NCBI RefSeq assembly: GCF_001312865.1
Contig: NZ_BBER01000003.1
Location: 124,001 to 188,000, forward strand
From: Lacticaseibacillus thailandensis DSM 22698 = JCM 13996
Lineage (GTDB): Bacteria; Bacillota; Bacilli; Lactobacillales; Lactobacillaceae
DNA: 64,000 nt
Direction of reading: 5' to 3'
Part shown: positions 45,808 to 54,684 of the stretch, one piece after another
Layout: every line of letters starts with the position of its first letter
Numbering within the stretch: the stretch's first letter is position 1
The notes under the pieces: generated by a model
The model's input: only the letters and a program-made list of their open reading frames with translations
Database searches by the model: none
Told to the model about the DNA's origin: nothing
Program-made: the position numbers and the translations under genes

Positions 45808-47137
45808 AAGCCTAATATTACGACTTTGTTTGACCGGCCTGGTTGCCATTAGTCTCCTGTTGACGTGGTTTATTTGGTACAACCCGTCCAACTTTGCCCG
45901 CCAGCAAAGCAGTAACGTTACCGTACAGAAGGCCACTAAGACCACCAACGAGGCGGTCGAACGGAACACCTTTCTCCCTACGGAGGCCCTCTGGCAAGGA
46001 AGTAACCAAAAGTATCAGCTCATCGCTAAGGGGAATGGCGTGCCGGCTCAGGCGCGGACTAAACTTGCCAAGTGGCAAGTCACCAAAGTGGGACCGGTGA
46101 AGCAGCTATCGGTCAACGCGTACAATCACCTCCTGACGTTACCGCAGTCGCTGCAACTAACATATCAGGGCAGTGTTTCTTGGTCACTGATTCGTACGCT
46201 CCTGTTTAAGCGCACGACCAAGGCGGCCGCCAACTACGTCTTTGACCGCATCGTCTTTGATACGCGGAACCAGCGGACGTACCTAGTCAACGACTACCAC
46301 GAAACGGTGCGGCCGCTATCGATCAAGCAGCCTAATTACGGGGCGATAGCGGACCTGCTCGGGGATGCTACTACCAAGTATGCGGTCACTGAGCAGCGTT
46401 TTGACCACCACGAGGTCGCGTTGCTGGACCAAAGCATTGCGGTCACACCGCAAACCTATTTGATCGATAAGCAAAGCGCCACGCATTACATTGCACTACT
46501 GATGACGGATAACACGTCGACCAGTGCGGTGGACACCAAGCAAATAGGTAACCAGACCGTTTACACTGTGAACAGTAACCAGCGGCTGGCGGTCGACAAG
46601 AATGATAGCTTGATGCAGTACGAGGACTTCGCGGCCGCGGCCCCAGCGACCAGCTACCGTGGGGTGTTACGCGCGGCGTTCACTTCGTTATCGAGCCTGA
46701 GCTTTGCTAGCAAGCAGGGCATCCGCTACTTTGGGTATAATACGCAGGAAAATGCGGTCACCTTCCGGACATACGTGCGCGGGGTGCCCGTCTTTAACCA
46801 GACATCCAACGGCACCGTGCGCGTGGTACACAACACGAGCAGTAAGCGTATCGAGTTTTCCGGTAGTAACCTGGAGGCGGCGATTCCCACTAGCCAAACG
46901 GCAGTGAAGCTGCCAGCTGGGCAGGACGTACTGAATAAATTGGCCAGCATGGGTGCCCAGCCGAGTGACATTGATGACTTGACGGTGGCGTATAAGTGGG
47001 AGCGCGATACGAACAGCGGCCTGGTGGTGAACCTAACGCCAACGTATTACGTTAATATTAACGGCACGTTTGTGGACTATAACGATTTGTTGAGTGGCAA
47101 AGTAGCATTGTCAACGCTTATTAATTCGGACAACTAG
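45797..47137 (+). CDS. walH: WalH (YycH), WalK accessory protein
   Basis: A 446-residue single-pass membrane protein with a large extracellular domain, which together with WalI binds WalK in the membrane and tunes its activity. N-terminal helix LRLCLTGLVAISLLLTWFIWY; WYNPSNF is a family hallmark. The rest is an extracellular YycH fold rich in beta strands (SLSFASKQGIRYFGYNTQENAVTFRTYVRGVPVF near 310-345). ATG 45797 overlaps the walK end; an in-frame ATG at 45788 is an alternative. The next gene, walI, follows after 11 bases. Confidence 0.9.
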   Translation: MKLRSLILRLCLTGLVAISLLLTWFIWYNPSNFARQQSSNVTVQKATKTTNEAVERNTFLPTEALWQGSNQKYQLIAKGNGVPAQARTKLAKWQVTKVGPVKQLSVNAYNHLLTLPQSLQLTYQGSVSWSLIRTLLFKRTTKAAANYVFDRIVFDTRNQRTYLVNDYHETVRPLSIKQPNYGAIADLLGDATTKYAVTEQRFDHHEVALLDQSIAVTPQTYLIDKQSATHYIALLMTDNTSTSAVDTKQIGNQTVYTVNSNQRLAVDKNDSLMQYEDFAAAAPATSYRGVLRAAFTSLSSLSFASKQGIRYFGYNTQENAVTFRTYVRGVPVFNQTSNGTVRVVHNTSSKRIEFSGSNLEAAIPTSQTAVKLPAGQDVLNKLASMGAQPSDIDDLTVAYKWERDTNSGLVVNLTPTYYVNINGTFVDYNDLLSGKVALSTLINSDN

Positions 47138-47148
47138 GGGGGATACCA

Positions 47149-47961
47149 ATGGACTTTCGACGCATCGAGTGGATTTTACTGGTCGTCTTTTTGTGCATGG
47201 ATATTTTCCTCGGGTGGAGCTTGGCCCAGAACCGGCAGGTGTTTATGTCCACTACAGCCACCGGCGCCACGACCGAAACGTTGTCGGAAATGAAGCGGGA
47301 CCAGATTTCACTGCCGTCACTCAGCAAGACGAATAGTCGTGGTTCGTACCTGGCCGGTAATAGTGATAATAAGGTGCTACAAAACAGTACTGCTGACCGG
47401 GTGCGGGAGAGCAACACGGAGACGACGGTGAAGACTACTAACGGCGTGGAACAACTCACCGCTAAGTTGAAGACCCCCTTGGCATTAGGCCACAAAGGGA
47501 TTGCAGCGCAGGTTCGTAAGTTTGTGACGGATACCAACAATGTTTGGCGTGGTAACCAGTATGAATTTGAAGCGGACATGAGTAGCAGAACCAACTACGT
47601 CTTTTGTCAGAAAACTCAGTACGGGGTGATTGTCGATGGCCACGGGCGGCTGGCAGTCAGCGTGCGCGACCACAAGATCACGGGGTACACGCAGACTTAC
47701 GTGACCAACGTGAAGACGATGCACCACGCGCAGAAGTTGATCAGCGCGCGGGAAGCGGTGTTGACGCTGTACCGGGATAATGAAATTGTGAATAATTCGT
47801 CGGTTACGTGGACCAAGCTGGGGTACACGGAGCTACTAACGACGAAGGGCACCACGGTGTATATTCCGACGTGGTCCGTGGGCATTTCGAGTAAAAACTC
47901 GAAGAACGTGACCGTGCATAAAGTTAACGCGATGAGTAAAGCCGTCATTAAGGAACGTTAA
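47149..47961 (+). CDS. walI: WalI (YycI), WalK accessory protein
   Basis: A 270-residue membrane-anchored protein with one N-terminal helix (RIEWILLVVFLCMDIFLGWSLA), a family signature, and an extracellular YycI domain with the repeat-like YEFEADMSSRTNYVFCQKTQYGVIVDGHGRLAVSVRDHKITGYTQTY. It acts with WalH on the WalK sensor. GGGGGGATACC precedes ATG 47149. It ends the operon; a terminator containing a parS site follows. Confidence 0.9.
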   Translation: MDFRRIEWILLVVFLCMDIFLGWSLAQNRQVFMSTTATGATTETLSEMKRDQISLPSLSKTNSRGSYLAGNSDNKVLQNSTADRVRESNTETTVKTTNGVEQLTAKLKTPLALGHKGIAAQVRKFVTDTNNVWRGNQYEFEADMSSRTNYVFCQKTQYGVIVDGHGRLAVSVRDHKITGYTQTYVTNVKTMHHAQKLISAREAVLTLYRDNEIVNNSSVTWTKLGYTELLTTKGTTVYIPTWSVGISSKNSKNVTVHKVNAMSKAVIKER

Positions 47962-47964
47962 GCC

Positions 47965-48014
47965 AAAATCCATTCGCGGTGTTTCACGTGAAACACTTGG
48001 GGAATGGATTTTTT
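47965..48014 (+). terminator. Terminator of walRKHI enclosing a parS site
   Basis: AAAATCCATTC (47965-47975) pairs with GAATGGATTTT (48002-48012), followed by T residues. The interior of the hairpin is the parS palindrome at 47980-47995, which itself forms a perfect stem, so the whole folds as one long hairpin. Confidence 0.88.
47980..47995. promoter_or_regulatory. parS site 2
   Basis: TGTTTCACGTGAAACA, exact parS consensus, placed inside the walI terminator hairpin. The rest of the 48015-48290 interval is GC-rich and shows no gene; it contains a hairpin GGCACCC/GGGTGCC at about 48141-48183. Confidence 0.95.
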
Positions 48015-48290
48015 TTGTGTGTGGATGGTTAGCCGTTATTTAGCTGTTTGAATTTGGAACTGGCGACTGCACTATGGCTTGCCACACTGCGCCCGGTTCG
48101 TGCTAGCCCGGTACGGGCGTGAGGCGCACAGCGCAGTCATGGGCACCCCCAGCTAGCGTGCGCGAGCAGGGTTAGAAAGGGTGCCAAGACCGCTATTGCG
48201 AACCGTGCGCCCGCAATACAGACCATCATAAAAGTGATAGAATGGCACCAATAGTGGTTTGTTTTGGCAAGCCGCACAACGGAGGTAATA

Positions 48291-49112
48291 ATGTTGACGA
48301 CAGCAGATGCTGATTTCGGTATGCGGGTATGCGTACTAGCAAGTTCCAGTTCTGGTAATACTACTTATATCGAGACCCCTCAGCATAAGGTGCTAGTTGA
48401 CGCGGGCTTTTCCGGCAAAAAGATTGCGGCGTTGTTAGCTAGCATCGGGCGCGATCTGAATGACGTGGATAGCCTATTTATCACCCATGAACATACGGAT
48501 CACGTACAGGGGATGGGGGTGCTCGCTCGACGCTACCCGAAACTGCGTATTTACGCCAATGAGGGCACCTTTGCGGCGTTGCCCAAGAGCGTGGGCAAGT
48601 TGCCCTATGACCAGCTATCCATCTTCAAGCGGGGCACCACGTTAAGCCTAGGCGACCTCGACATTGAGAGTTTCGGTGTATCGCACGATGCCGCTGAACC
48701 CCAGTTCTACCAGTTTCACCACGATGACAAGGCGTTTACCATTCTGACCGATACGGGGTACGTTTCCGACCGGCTGGCGGGAACTATCCGTGACAGTGAT
48801 GCGTACCTAATGGAGGCCAACCACGATCTCACCATGTTGCGTGAGGGCCCGTATCCGTGGGGATTGAAGCAAAGAATTATGGGTGCTGAGGGGCACCTAT
48901 CTAATGCGGATGGGGCAGCGGCCCTAATGGATGTTATTGGTCCGCGGACGAAGCGTATCTACCTGGGTCACCGGTCCGCTAACAACAACACCAAGCCACT
49001 AGCGCACCAAACCGTGGCGGATATGTTGCTGGCAGAAGGTTTGCCAGTGGGGCACGACTTCCAGCTATTGGACACCGAACGTGAAACACCCGAAGCGTTA
49101 TTTACGGTATAA
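48291..49112 (+). CDS. walJ: WalJ (YycJ) metallo-beta-lactamase-fold exonuclease
   Basis: A 273-residue metallo-hydrolase. MRVCVLASSSSGNTTYIET is the family start, and the metal-binding motif is FITHEHTDHVQGMG (HxHxDH); further ligands are in SFGVSHDAAEP, TDTGYVS and LGHRSANNN. In other Firmicutes WalJ/YycJ is a double-strand DNA 5'-3' exonuclease linked to mismatch repair and to coordination with cell division. ATG 48291 follows GGAGGTAATA. The gene is separated from walI by a terminator, so it has its own promoter. Confidence 0.92.
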   Translation: MLTTADADFGMRVCVLASSSSGNTTYIETPQHKVLVDAGFSGKKIAALLASIGRDLNDVDSLFITHEHTDHVQGMGVLARRYPKLRIYANEGTFAALPKSVGKLPYDQLSIFKRGTTLSLGDLDIESFGVSHDAAEPQFYQFHHDDKAFTILTDTGYVSDRLAGTIRDSDAYLMEANHDLTMLREGPYPWGLKQRIMGAEGHLSNADGAAALMDVIGPRTKRIYLGHRSANNNTKPLAHQTVADMLLAEGLPVGHDFQLLDTERETPEALFTV

Positions 49113-49121
49113 TTAAGGTGT

Positions 49122-49157
49122 GGCCAGATACCTGGTTGACGGGCATCTGGCCATTTT
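49122..49157 (+). terminator. Terminator after walJ
   Basis: GGCCAGAT (49122-49129) pairs with ATCTGGCC (49145-49152), then ATTTT. Confidence 0.8.
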
Positions 49158-49265
49158 ATATGGTTCGCGAGAAAATTACGCGTACCATCATATTTTCGTC
49201 ATAAATTTTCGTTAGCATTAAACCATAAAATAAGTGGTATTAGCACGTATGCAAAGGAGGCTTGA

Positions 49266-50603
49266 GTGGCGTTAGCACATATTGATATGGATAAGCAAAA
49301 TAATGGTGTACAACCAGAAGCTAACACCCGGCCAAAGGGCAACAGCCTGGGAAAAACGGCGACTATTGTGGTGGTCGCGGCTTTGATTGGTGGTGGCGCT
49401 GGCGGTGGGCTCGCCTATTACGGCTTTTCCCGGATGTCTGCTGATAACATGGGTGTAACCAGTAAATCGGGCACGGCTGGTACTACCGCCGTGACTAAGA
49501 CCAAGACCACGAGTAGCGCTAGTCAGGCGGCCTTTAAGAAGGTCAAGGGCGCCGTGGTGTCAGTCATCAACCTGCAGAAGGAAAGTTCCAGCACGGATAG
49601 CGACAACGGTTGGGGCGAATTGTTTGGTGAGACTAGTTCGTCCTCGAGTAACAGTCAGAGCAGCACGCTGACTGAATATTCTGAAGGTTCTGGGGTGATT
49701 TACCAGAAGAAGGATGGCTACGCGTACATCGTCACCAACAACCACGTGGTGTCCGGTTCGGATAAGCTGGAAGTTATTTTGAGTGATGGGACTAAACTCA
49801 CCGCCACCAAAGTCGGCACGGACTCCGTGACCGACCTGGCGGTACTCAAGATCAATGGTAGTAAGGTTAAGTCCGTGGCCAGCTTTGGTAACTCTAACAA
49901 GATCAGCGCTGGTCAAACCGTGCTGGCCGTTGGTTCACCACTGGGCACCCAGTATGCGACCTCGGTAACGCAGGGGATCGTGTCGGCCAAGAAGCGGACC
50001 GTTGATGTGACTGACGAAAGCGGCAACACGACTAACGAAGCCACGGTTATCCAAACCGATGCGGCGATTAACAACGGTAATTCTGGTGGGCCCCTCATTA
50101 ATCTGAGTGGGCAAGTCATTGGGATTACCTCCATGAAGCTATCCGGCTCCTCGAGTAGCAGTAGTGACAGCGCGACGATTGAGGGGATGGGCTTTGCCAT
50201 TCCGAGTGATGAAGTTGTGTCCATCATTAACCAGCTGGTCAAGAACGGCAAAGTTGTCCGGCCAGCCCTGGGCATTTCGGTGGTTAGCCTGTCGGACATC
50301 AGCTCGGATCAACAAAGCGAGCTGCTCAACACGCCACGATCCCTTAAGAGTGGGGTGGTGGTTGCTGGATTCACTTCGAGCAGCATTGCTAAGAACGCCG
50401 GTTTATCTAAGTACGACGTGATTGTCGGCCTGGATAACACCAAGATCACAGACGTAGCGGATCTCCACACTGCCCTGTACAAGCACAAGATTGGGGATAC
50501 GGTGAAGATTACGTATTACCACGGGAGCACTAAGAAGACCGTTTCGCTCAAGTTGACCCAAACGGACGCATCGTTATCCACTAGCACTAGTTCCAGCAAG
50601 TAA
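49266..50603 (+). CDS. htrA: HtrA serine protease (DegP-like)
   Basis: A membrane-anchored extracellular quality-control protease of 445 residues. One helix at about 30-52 (TATIVVVAALIGGGAGGGLAYY), then a Ser/Thr-rich linker. The trypsin-like domain carries catalytic His in VTNNHVVSG, Asp in SVTDLAVLKI and Ser in NNGNSGGPLI. A C-terminal PDZ domain (SGVVVAGFTSSSIAKNAGLSKYDVIVGLDNTKI) follows. It degrades misfolded secreted proteins. GTG 49266 is the start, with AAAGGAGG ahead. It occupies its standard place downstream of walJ. Confidence 0.95.
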   Translation: MALAHIDMDKQNNGVQPEANTRPKGNSLGKTATIVVVAALIGGGAGGGLAYYGFSRMSADNMGVTSKSGTAGTTAVTKTKTTSSASQAAFKKVKGAVVSVINLQKESSSTDSDNGWGELFGETSSSSSNSQSSTLTEYSEGSGVIYQKKDGYAYIVTNNHVVSGSDKLEVILSDGTKLTATKVGTDSVTDLAVLKINGSKVKSVASFGNSNKISAGQTVLAVGSPLGTQYATSVTQGIVSAKKRTVDVTDESGNTTNEATVIQTDAAINNGNSGGPLINLSGQVIGITSMKLSGSSSSSSDSATIEGMGFAIPSDEVVSIINQLVKNGKVVRPALGISVVSLSDISSDQQSELLNTPRSLKSGVVVAGFTSSSIAKNAGLSKYDVIVGLDNTKITDVADLHTALYKHKIGDTVKITYYHGSTKKTVSLKLTQTDASLSTSTSSSK

Positions 50604-50618
50604 ATTAAGCAATTTATG

Positions 50619-50659
50619 CGACCATTACGGCCCAAATGGGGCCGGATGGTCGTTTTTTT
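50619..50659 (+). terminator. Terminator after htrA
   Basis: CGACCAT-CGGCC pairs with GGCCGG-ATGGTCG, followed by seven T. Confidence 0.9.
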
Positions 50660-50746
50660 GTGTACTTTTTAAAGCGAAATGGCTAAAAAGTTCGGGTATT
50701 ATTGAGGGGCAAACGTTTGTTTTTGGGGACAAAGCCAGCGCGTTTC

Positions 50747-50920
50747 TGTGGATAACTCTGTGGATAGTGTTAATAAGTGGGTTTGCGCGGGTTTTGCACA
50801 TTCCGGGAATTCCTGTGGATAAAACTTTTACATTAGGTGCGAATGGGTGTTCGGGGCCCGCCGCTATAGGCTTTGTCCCCGCTTTCAGGGTGTTGACGAA
50901 TAATCAATTTTTGTGGATAA
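50747..50920. other. DnaA-box cluster
   Basis: Three exact DnaA boxes TGTGGATAA (reverse of TTATCCACA) lie at 50747-50755, 50814-50822 and 50912-50920, with a one-mismatch box TGTGGATAG at 50759-50767, all in the same orientation. A poorer GTTATCCCC element is at about 51008. The 620-base gap 50660-51282 between htrA and the permease has no gene. No dnaA or dnaN is adjacent, so this is not the main origin but a DnaA-binding cluster that may titrate DnaA. Confidence 0.8.
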
Positions 50921-51282
50921 ACGGCACAAAACGAATTTACCCTTGCATTTTGACACCGCAAAATGTGGGGTGGGGGTGGCGGCGTGTGCGCAATATTTGG
51001 GTGTGGAGTTATCCCCCGTGTGCATAAGTGCTGGGGACAAGTTGTGTTTCGGGGTGTATTGCCAGTGTATTATTCGTTTTGCCCCACCGTGACCCGGATG
51101 GGATAGCGGCGATAATGTAAATATTCCCGTCTGTGGCGCGTGCCTGAGTGTTAATGAGACTTGCTGAAAATTGGGTGGCATTTTGCCTTATATGAAGCAA
51201 ATATTTGCTTAGGTGTTGTCGTGGCGGCGAATAAGGCGCACAATAGTTAGCGGTAAGTCTCTGAAAGGATGTTTTCCTGCAC

Positions 51283-52384
51283 ATGACCGTTGTCAAAAAC
51301 ATCGGTAAGGACCGGGTATTTCAGATTACGGCGATTATCGCCATACTGAGCCTGTTTTTCGCGCGCCCGCATCTGGCCGATATTAATTTCTCCACATTAT
51401 GGTCATTACTCGCAATGATGACCATCATCCAAATATTTGAATATTTACACGTGTTGGATTACCTAACGTACCGCCTCACGAGCCACGCAACCAATTCGCG
51501 GCAACTGAGCTGGTTTTTTTGTGCTCTTGTCGTTCGTGGGCGCGATGTTCTTAACCAACGACATGGCGGTGTTGACGTGTATTCCGCTATATTTGCGCAT
51601 TGCCCGGAAGTACGACCTGCCGGAAATTATCCCGGTTACGGCGATTGCCATTGCCGCTAACTTTGGGAGCGCACTGACGCCGTTTGGTAATCCCCACAAC
51701 ATTTTCTTGATGTCTAAGTTCCACATCAGTCTGGGTCAATTCGGGGCGTGGGTGTGGCCACTGGTCATCGCCGACGTTGTGTTCCTCGCGTTGCTCAGTT
51801 CGCTGGTACCCAAGCGTACCGTGCCGACCGTACCGGTAGTGGATATCCGGATTAATCCGCGGCCCACCACGATTACCTGTATTGCGGCGCTGTTAGTGTT
51901 CGTGGCTGTTTTTGGGGTTATTCCTCAGTGGGTCGCTGCCGTCGTCGTGGTGGCCCTGGCCGCCATGATGGACCACCGGATTCTGGGGCAGGTAGATTAC
52001 GGGATCATTTGTACCTTTGTGGGTTTCTTCATCATCGTCAGCGACATTAGCCAGATTCCGGCGGTGGTCACCACGCTGAAGCATTTGGAAACCAATCCGG
52101 TCTCCGTGTACCTCACGAGTATCGTGACCTCGCAGGTGATCAGTAACGTGCCGTCCACCGTCCTGGTAGCGCGATTTAGCAACCAGGTGGCCGCCCTGTT
52201 TTATGGGACTAATATTGGTGGCCTGGGCACGCTGGTGGCGAGCCTGTGTAACCTGCTATCGTTCAAACAGTACGGTTTGTACAGCCGGCGGTCCAAGGGG
52301 CGCTTCCTCCTGTTCTTTACCATCATCAACTTTGTGGCGTTGGCCATCATGGGCGCGCTGGGCTGGTGGTTGTTAGTGCGCTAG
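51283..52384 (+). CDS. ArsB/NhaD/SLC13-superfamily anion permease (frameshifted)
   Basis: A membrane transporter of about 366 residues with around ten helices. [23 protein letters not shown] and [31 protein letters not shown] are typical of the citrate/arsenite/Na+:H+ superfamily. [18 protein letters not shown] is the first substrate hairpin, and [16 protein letters not shown] is the second. The T run at 51514-51520 is one base too long; correcting it joins the halves. The size is smaller than most ArsB proteins (about 425). The anion is not predictable. ATG 51283 follows GAAAGGATG. The gene sits between the DnaA-box cluster and rlmH. Confidence 0.82.
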
Positions 52385-52406
52385 TTAAATTGTGCTTGCA
52401 ATGGGG

Positions 52407-52445
52407 CTATGACAGGAATCCTTGTCACAGCCTCTTTTGGTATAA
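52407..52445 (+). terminator. Terminator of permease gene and rlmH -10 box
   Basis: GGCT-TGACA pairs with TGTCA-AGCC around a short loop, followed by TCTTTT; TATAAT at 52440-52445, 20 bases before rlmH, probably serves as its -10 box. Confidence 0.7.
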
Positions 52446-52464
52446 TCGGTGCGAGGTGAACAAC

Positions 52465-52945
52465 GTGCATATTAAGGTCATTGGTGTCGGTAAAATCAAA
52501 GAAAAGTACTTTACCGCGGGCATTGCGGAGTACCAGAAGCGGCTGCGCGCGTTTGCCAAGGTGGATTTGGTGCAGGTACGCGACGAAAAGGCACCTGAAT
52601 CCTTGTCGGCGGCGGAAATGGAGCAGGTCAAGGCCGTTGAGGGTGCACGCATCCTGGAAAAAAATTAAGGACAGTGACTGGGTGATTGCCCTGGCCATTG
52701 AGGGTAAGCAGCGGGACAGTGAGGTCTTCGCCAAGGAAATTGCGGATCTGGGCACGTACGGGCACCCAGACATCACCTTTGTCATTGGTGGTTCCCTGGG
52801 CCTGAGCCCAGCCGTGATGCAACGCGCCAACGATACGTTGAGTTTCGGCAAGCTGACGCTGCCACACCAGTTGATGCGCCTGGTGCTGATGGAACAGATT
52901 TACCGGGCCTTTATGATCAACGCGGGGCGGCCGTACCACAAGTAG
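52465..52945 (+). CDS. rlmH: 23S rRNA pseudouridine-1915 N3-methyltransferase RlmH (frameshifted)
   Basis: A 159-residue SPOUT methyltransferase that methylates pseudouridine 1915 of 23S rRNA in assembled ribosomes using [48 protein letters not shown] at the N-terminus; [13 protein letters not shown] is the SAM-binding knot, and [28 protein letters not shown] is the C-terminal signature. GTG 52465 has CGAGGTGAAC ahead. The A run at about 52661-52667 is one base too long. The place next to htrA and the wal genes is conserved in relatives. Confidence 0.95.
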
Positions 52946-53022
52946 GTTGTCAACATCAATCATGAGTTTATAAGTTCGTGCGGCCGGGAGTTACCTGCGC
53001 CGTATTTTTTTTCACCACTAAG

Positions 53023-53081
53023 TTGACACCGTGTCACCGTCAACTATACTGGAGTTAGTCAGCTGGTGACACGATGTCACC
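53023..53081 (+). promoter_or_regulatory. hrtRBA promoter with two heme-sensor operators
   Basis: TTGACA (53023-53028), 16 bases, TATACT (53045-53050). Two near-identical dyads flank it: TGACACCGTGTCA at 53024-53036, over the -35 box, and TGACACGATGTCA within the larger palindrome GGTGACACGATGTCACC at 53065-53081, just before the ribosome site. The 15-bp HrtR operator of Lactococcus lactis that I recall, ATGACACAGTGTCAT, differs from the first dyad core by one base. Confidence 0.85.
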
Positions 53082-53096
53082 GAAAGGAGGGCGGTT

Positions 53097-53603
53097 ATGG
53101 TTTTAAGTACGTTTGACCACATCCCCGCGGCCAAGCAAGCGCGCGTGCGGGCCGCATTAATGGACGAGTTTACGCACCACCCGTTAGCGGAAGCACAAGT
53201 GGCCCGCATTGTGCAGTCCGCGGGGATTGCGCGCGGGGCGTTCTACAAGTACTTTGCTGACCTGACGGACGCCTATCAATACGTCTTCGCCGACGTCATG
53301 CGGGTCATTCATAGCGGCGTCCCGCGTCAGGTCACATCACACAATGGGGCGGACTACGTGGCGGCGGTGCGCCACTTCGTTGAAGCGGTGGATACGCACG
53401 GTTACCGTGCGTTCATCACGATGTACTACCGTCACAACGAGAGCGTCGTCGGCGTGCGGCCCACGCGGATACTGGAAGGTGACGATGGACCCCGGCGCTG
53501 GGCCGTGGCGGTGCTATGTCATCAGACCGTCCGTGATGTGTTGTTGGATCCGGACCAAGCGGAGGCGCGGTTAACGCAGTTGCAACAGGCGTTAGGGGAT
53601 TAG
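53097..53603 (+). CDS. hrtR: TetR-family heme sensor HrtR
   Basis: A 168-residue TetR repressor. The HTH (about 25-55) includes AEAQVARIVQSAGIARGAFYKYFADL. In Lactococcus HrtR, heme binds through two histidines (His72 and His149 as I recall) and releases the repressor from DNA. Here His72 (VIHSG) and His142 (VLCHQTV) are well placed candidates. The gene has its own operators in front and is followed by a permease and ATPase of the HrtBA type, so the repressor would autoregulate the operon. AAAGGAGGG precedes ATG 53097. Confidence 0.82.
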   Translation: MVLSTFDHIPAAKQARVRAALMDEFTHHPLAEAQVARIVQSAGIARGAFYKYFADLTDAYQYVFADVMRVIHSGVPRQVTSHNGADYVAAVRHFVEAVDTHGYRAFITMYYRHNESVVGVRPTRILEGDDGPRRWAVAVLCHQTVRDVLLDPDQAEARLTQLQQALGD

Positions 53604-53624
53604 TATTACAAAGGGGCAAGTAAC

Positions 53625-54679
53625 ATGTTTTTAGCACTCAGGGAAATTAAGAAGGAAAAGTTACGTTCGGCCTCATTGTGGCCATGATCGTACTAATTAG
53701 TTACCTCATTTTTATTTTGACTAGTTTAGCGTTAGGCCTCGCCCGTGAAAATACGGATGCCATTAACTCGTGGCACGTTGAGCGGGTCACGCTGAATGCT
53801 GATGCTAACGTGGATATGCGGCAGTCATTTCTTAGCCAGCAACAGGCGGGCAAATTGACCAACGATGAGGCCTACATGGGTGAGACCAGTGTGGTGGCGA
53901 AAGCGCCGCACCGTCAGCAGTTATCGGCCGTCTTTGTGGGGCTCAAAGCCAACCAGTTTGTGGCGCAAGGTGTGCGCTTAACCAGTGGGCACCGCGTCCG
54001 GGCCAGCCACGAAATTGTGGCTGACGAAGCGTTTAAGCTGGCCGGATACAAGCTGGGCAGCCGCCTCAAACTCAACGACGATCAGACCAAGTACACCATT
54101 GTCGGTTTTACCAAAAACGCTAAGTTGAACATTGCACCGGTAGTTTACGGGCAACTGGCAACGTGGCGGTCGCTGCGGGGGATGACTGCAGGTCCGGTAG
54201 CCAGCGCCGTGGTTTCACGGAACGCGCACTACCACAATGGGCATACGGGCACCAAGACGTACACGACTAAGCAAATCATCGCCAAACTGCCCGGGTACTC
54301 GGCCCAGAACATGACCTTTGGCCTGATGATTGGCTTTCTGATGGTCATTTCGCTAGTGATCATCGCGGTCTTCCTGTACATCCTGACGATGCAAAAGCTG
54401 CCGAACTACGCCGTTTTGCGGGCGCAAGGCATTCCTAGTCGGATGTTGGTCGGCGCCACCATCAGTCAGTCCCTGCTACTGGTAATTAGCGGGCTTGTGC
54501 TGGGTGCACTTCTGACTGCGGTCACCGCGTTGGCCTTGCCAGCGGCGGTACCGATGGCGTTTGACATCCCGGCTTTGGCTGGGGTGGCCGCGGGCTTAGT
54601 GGTCATGGCCGTACTCGGGGCGTTGATCCCGATTAAGAGTGTCGTGAGCGTTGACCCGGTAAGTGTGATTGGAGGCTAA
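53625..54679 (+). CDS. hrtB: Heme ABC exporter permease HrtB (frameshifted)
   Basis: A MacB/FtsX-type permease of about 352 residues with four helices: one near the start, a large extracytoplasmic domain, then three at the end. MFLALREIKKEKLR and then (after restoring one T at about 53665) FGLIVAMIVLISYLIFILTSLALGLARENTDAINSW is a strong match to HrtB/DevC proteins. MTFGLMIGFLMVISLVIIAVFLYILTMQKLPNYAVLRAQGIP is the conserved late segment. HrtBA removes heme from the membrane and protects against its toxicity. AAGGGGCAAGTAAC precedes ATG 53625. Confidence 0.85.
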
Positions 54680-54684
54680 ACAAC

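Noticed and set aside
50747-50920. The DnaA-box cluster as the main replication origin
   Set aside because: No dnaA or dnaN next to it, only four boxes in 175 bases, and no clear AT-rich unwinding element.
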